This document shows, in pieces, positions 61,180-64,000 of a stretch of DNA of 64,000 nt. Numbering within the stretch: the first letter of the stretch is position 1; the number at the start of each line of letters is the position of its first letter. Position numbers and translations under genes: made by a program. The notes beneath the pieces were generated by a model. That model saw nothing but the letters and a program-made list of their open reading frames with translations. It did not search any database and was not told where the DNA came from. This DNA comes from Trichobilharzia regenti (taxonomy: Eukaryota > Platyhelminthes > Trematoda > Strigeidida > Schistosomatidae). Location of the stretch: assembly GCA_944472135.2 (NCBI GenBank), contig OX235263.1, forward strand, positions 10,957,517-11,021,516, given 5' to 3'.

Positions 61180-61535
61180 TGTCAATGTAGTTGAAGATTG
61201 AACGATCAATTCATGGTTGTTCGCTCAAAACCAACTTCCCCAATTTTCGCGGAGGCATCAATACGACAGTCATCGTTTCATCGGTCGCTGTTCAGAAAGA
61301 AGAGTAAAACATCGTCAGAAGTAATATTGTGATTTATTATTGTAATATTTGTTCACAGACCTTAGTCATACGTGATTTGTATGTTGGTGTAACAATAAAG
61401 AATCCTCGAGTCGCTAATCGGTGTTTTGGTTTTTTCGTCCGTTAGTACTAAGCGTTTCTGAGTAACTTCAAGTGACAGCGTGAGCCCGAGCGTAGCAAGA
61501 GCTGGGCATTAACGGTTAACGAGACGTGGCTGACA
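61180..61535 (+). repeat. LTR between tandem units 2 and 3
   Basis: 356 bases, complete, TGTCAATGTAG to GTGGCTGACA; apparently the same sequence as the LTR at 48732. Confidence 0.88.
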
Positions 61536-63334
61536 CGTAGTCTTTGGATAATCTGATGAATTGCAAGTATACGTTGATTTTGATGAATTGCGTGAGCGAT
61601 ATGGACTCAAGTTCAGTCCTAGAGGTAATAGCGAGACGCCTACCTACTCGACTGCAAAGGAAGTGGTTGGAGATAAGCTCCCGTATGAAGAATGAGGGTA
61701 TCGAGCAAAAGTTCGATGATATTCTGAAACTGGTTAAAGATAGTGTCAATCAATCTATGAGCAAGTTTGCCAGTCTATTGAATCTCACCCCTAGAATAGA
61801 GCAGTCTGAGTGTAAAATGCAATCATTGATGACGAATACGCCTCAGAGAGGTGGATATCGAGAAGGCTCCATGGTGTCTACTAATCCGTGTAAACTTAGT
61901 GAGTGTAATAGCTTTCGTGGGACATCGCCAACAGATAGGTTACAAGTTGCTAGACAAACACGGTTTTGTTTCGTTCGTTTCAAGAAGTGCATACAGAGGC
62001 GAACTGTGAAGAATTGGTAAGCCAAATGTGAAATCAAGGTCCGACTCCGAACCGTGTCACGATAATAGTGCGTTCAAGAAGCCTGCAGTTGCAACTGGTA
62101 AGCCATTGTTGAATACAGTATCACAGATAACACTGAAGTTTGTGCAGAAGAAGGAAGTTACAGTTTCAGAGTCCAGTTCTGACTCCACGAGTTTACAAGA
62201 TATTACTAGTCAGAGTAAAGGTATAAAACCTTTAAGGATTTATGAGGAAGGACCCAAATCATCTACTGCTGTTATTAAAGAGTTTGAAAGTGATGAAGTC
62301 GATCATATAATCGGCGGTAAAGTAGATATTTTTGACAATGATCATGATACTTCACATTTGTCTTTGGTTGATCATGATGAGATGAGGGATATGCCTACTA
62401 CTGCTGAGTTGAACAAAGTTTCTGTACAACTTGAACGTGAAGTAGAAATAAATGCAGGTGCAGTTGCAGAAGGCATGCATAGTTGTGAGACCGTCAGTGT
62501 AAATGATCAGCGTGTAGCCCACCTATCATCAGATGATAGTGCTAAACCCGAACTGGTAGTGAAAGACAGCAGTGGTGGTAATCTTGCAGCTAGACAACCT
62601 TCTAAAAGCCGAACAACAACAGCTTCTGATGCACTGCTAAGTTCATGAACTTGTGTCACTCAGTCATCGTTGGTGTTGTCATCCATAATGAAGGGAACGT
62701 TCATGAACTCACATGCCTTATGCTATGACTATCCTAGTATCAGTTCATTTGAAAACACGAAAGATATTGCTCAGTTTATTGAGGATAAGCAAAGTGTATA
62801 TGAGAGGGTAATAGTTAAATTGACTTGCATGAATAAAGGTTTTTCAAGTTTCAAGTTACTATTTGAATGCTGTTATATTCGGTGTAAATTACTCTGTGCC
62901 TACTCTTGGTTGGTCAGATATGTCGTGTCTTTGTTAGTCATCTATATTCTACGACACAATGACATGGGCGTCTCACTGTTTAGAGATGAGGATATAGCTG
63001 ATAGAAGGAGGTCAGCAAATGAACTCTGTGGCGATTTTCCAACCTAGGGCGTCAACCTGAGAAGGGTTGTAGGCGTACTGCTGTAGGTTCTACAATTCTT
63101 CAAAGGGTGGCGCATCAATGAGCAGTCCAATGTGCTTGGTGTGTGATTTTGTACATATGTTCATATTGTATATACTGAATTAATATCATCTGTCATCTAG
63201 CTGTTGGTAATTCTGATTGTGTCCGGACGACTTCCACTTGGATCATCAACCTGAGAAGGAATGTAGGCGTACTGCTGTAAGTCCTACAGTTCTTCAAGGG
63301 TAGTTCGTCAAGGCAGAATCCACAACATTTGATG
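61536..63334 (+). mobile_element. Tandem unit 3 of the array, truncated
   Basis: Colinear with units 1 and 2 to about 63300: frames 61544-62020, 62028-62648 and 62670-63047; RNA motifs at 63053 and 63247. The last about 35 bases (TTCGTCAAGGCAGAATCCAC, then AACATTTGATGTG) resemble E1 more than units 1 and 2. The sequence then breaks at about 63334 into an unrelated non-LTR element, so the distal LTR of copy B is missing. Confidence 0.8.
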
Positions 63335-64000
63335 TGAGTGAAATGAATGAAAAATTTGTCCCTTGTGGATTTTCCGTGGGTAGTCGTGTTTTTGCAGCTG
63401 ATATGATCTGATATTTGCCTTTGTTATTGGTGAGTCAGTGTAACAATGTCCTCCAATAACTTTGAAGAGTAGAAATAATTTGCACTTCATTCTCCTTAAC
63501 CATAGGGTTCTAATTTCTCTCGTATACATCTGCCAACATATTCCACCTTATTATGCGTTTCGTAAGGGATCTCCAGACACTTTAATTTTTGGTCTGCAGA
63601 CCTTAGGTTGCTAGACAGGAGAGCATAATATTCAAGTCTTGTATACAGTTAATCTTGCTTCTCAGGTGTAAACGTTAAACAGTACAAAGCCAGTAAGTCG
63701 TCTACAGTTAGATACCACCTTATTTGCACGAGGGAAAAGGTCAAATCTGAGTATGCCATTTCAAGAGCTATGACTATGTTCAGTTTTGAGAGGAGCTTAC
63801 CGTACCTATGTAAGCCCATTCTCAGTTTCCAGCGTCCAAGGCCATACCTCACTTATCTGAGTTGAAAGTCAGTTGCCATTTTTCGCTCCAATCCCCTAAA
63901 CTGTTTAAGTCTTGTTGGATTTTACTTTCGACGCTCATGTCGTCGTACTCACAACCATATACTATCTTGAGATCATCTGCAAAGAGGTATGGCTTGCCAT
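63335..64000 (-). mobile_element. CR1-like non-LTR element, 3' part, running off the window
   Basis: Minus strand from the window end: GKPYLFADDLKIVYGCEYDD, then GDWSEKWQLTF. Further frames give REIRTLWLRRMKCKLFLLFK near 63520 and a 3' end with ATTCATTCACT. This is reverse transcriptase from the FADD box onward plus the C-terminal domain, with frame interruptions. It differs from the element at 52028 and from that at 31556. The 5' part lies beyond the window. Confidence 0.7.

Overview
This window looks like blood-fluke (Schistosoma-type trematode) nuclear DNA. It is AT-rich, with split genes and short first introns. It is crowded with repeat types known from schistosomes: tRNA-derived SINEs carrying hammerhead-ribozyme motifs (Sm-alpha type), SR2-like RTE elements, CR1-like non-LTR elements, Penelope-like elements with GIY-YIG domains, Ty3/gypsy elements, and BEL/Pao-type LTR elements. 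No bacterial or viral genome organisation is present. The species assignment is inference.

Host genes occupy about 1-22 kb, on the minus strand. Nine exons with matching splice sites and phases (21978 down to 2057) form one gene. It has an N-terminal FHA domain split over three small exons, then a linker and coiled coils, and resembles FHAD1. Its introns are packed with RTE, SINE, Penelope and LTR debris. A barrier-to-autointegration-factor (BAF/BANF1) copy at 134-406 carries a TGA in place of a conserved Trp codon. A broken exon at 23208-23494 is the only other host-like coding trace.

From 24 to 33 kb lie degraded non-LTR elements. One CR1-like element is inserted, in opposite orientation, inside the reverse transcriptase of another.

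From 34.6 to 63.3 kb there is a nested and tandem array of one BEL/Pao-type LTR family that here encodes only a gag-like protein (TR-GAG type). The outer copy (B, from 35711) is split by copy E2 (36631-49087). E2's 5' LTR is split by copy E1 (36766-45270, 5-bp duplication CACCG). E1 is split by a full-length Ty3/gypsy element (40033-44548, 338-bp LTRs that read as identical, 4-bp duplication CTAG). To the right, the remaining half of B plus an LTR is repeated with an exact 3003-bp period. One LTR of this array holds a 6.4-kb CR1-like element whose long 3' region contains a 144-bp satellite. A short motif, predicted to fold as two hairpins with compensatory base changes, occurs 14 times in the 3' parts of the BEL/Pao copies. 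It is the best candidate for an undescribed functional RNA here. The window ends in the reverse transcriptase of another minus-strand CR1-like element.

Limits: all homology calls are by eye. Boundaries of degraded repeats are approximate (tens of bases), and family names are given only at clade level.
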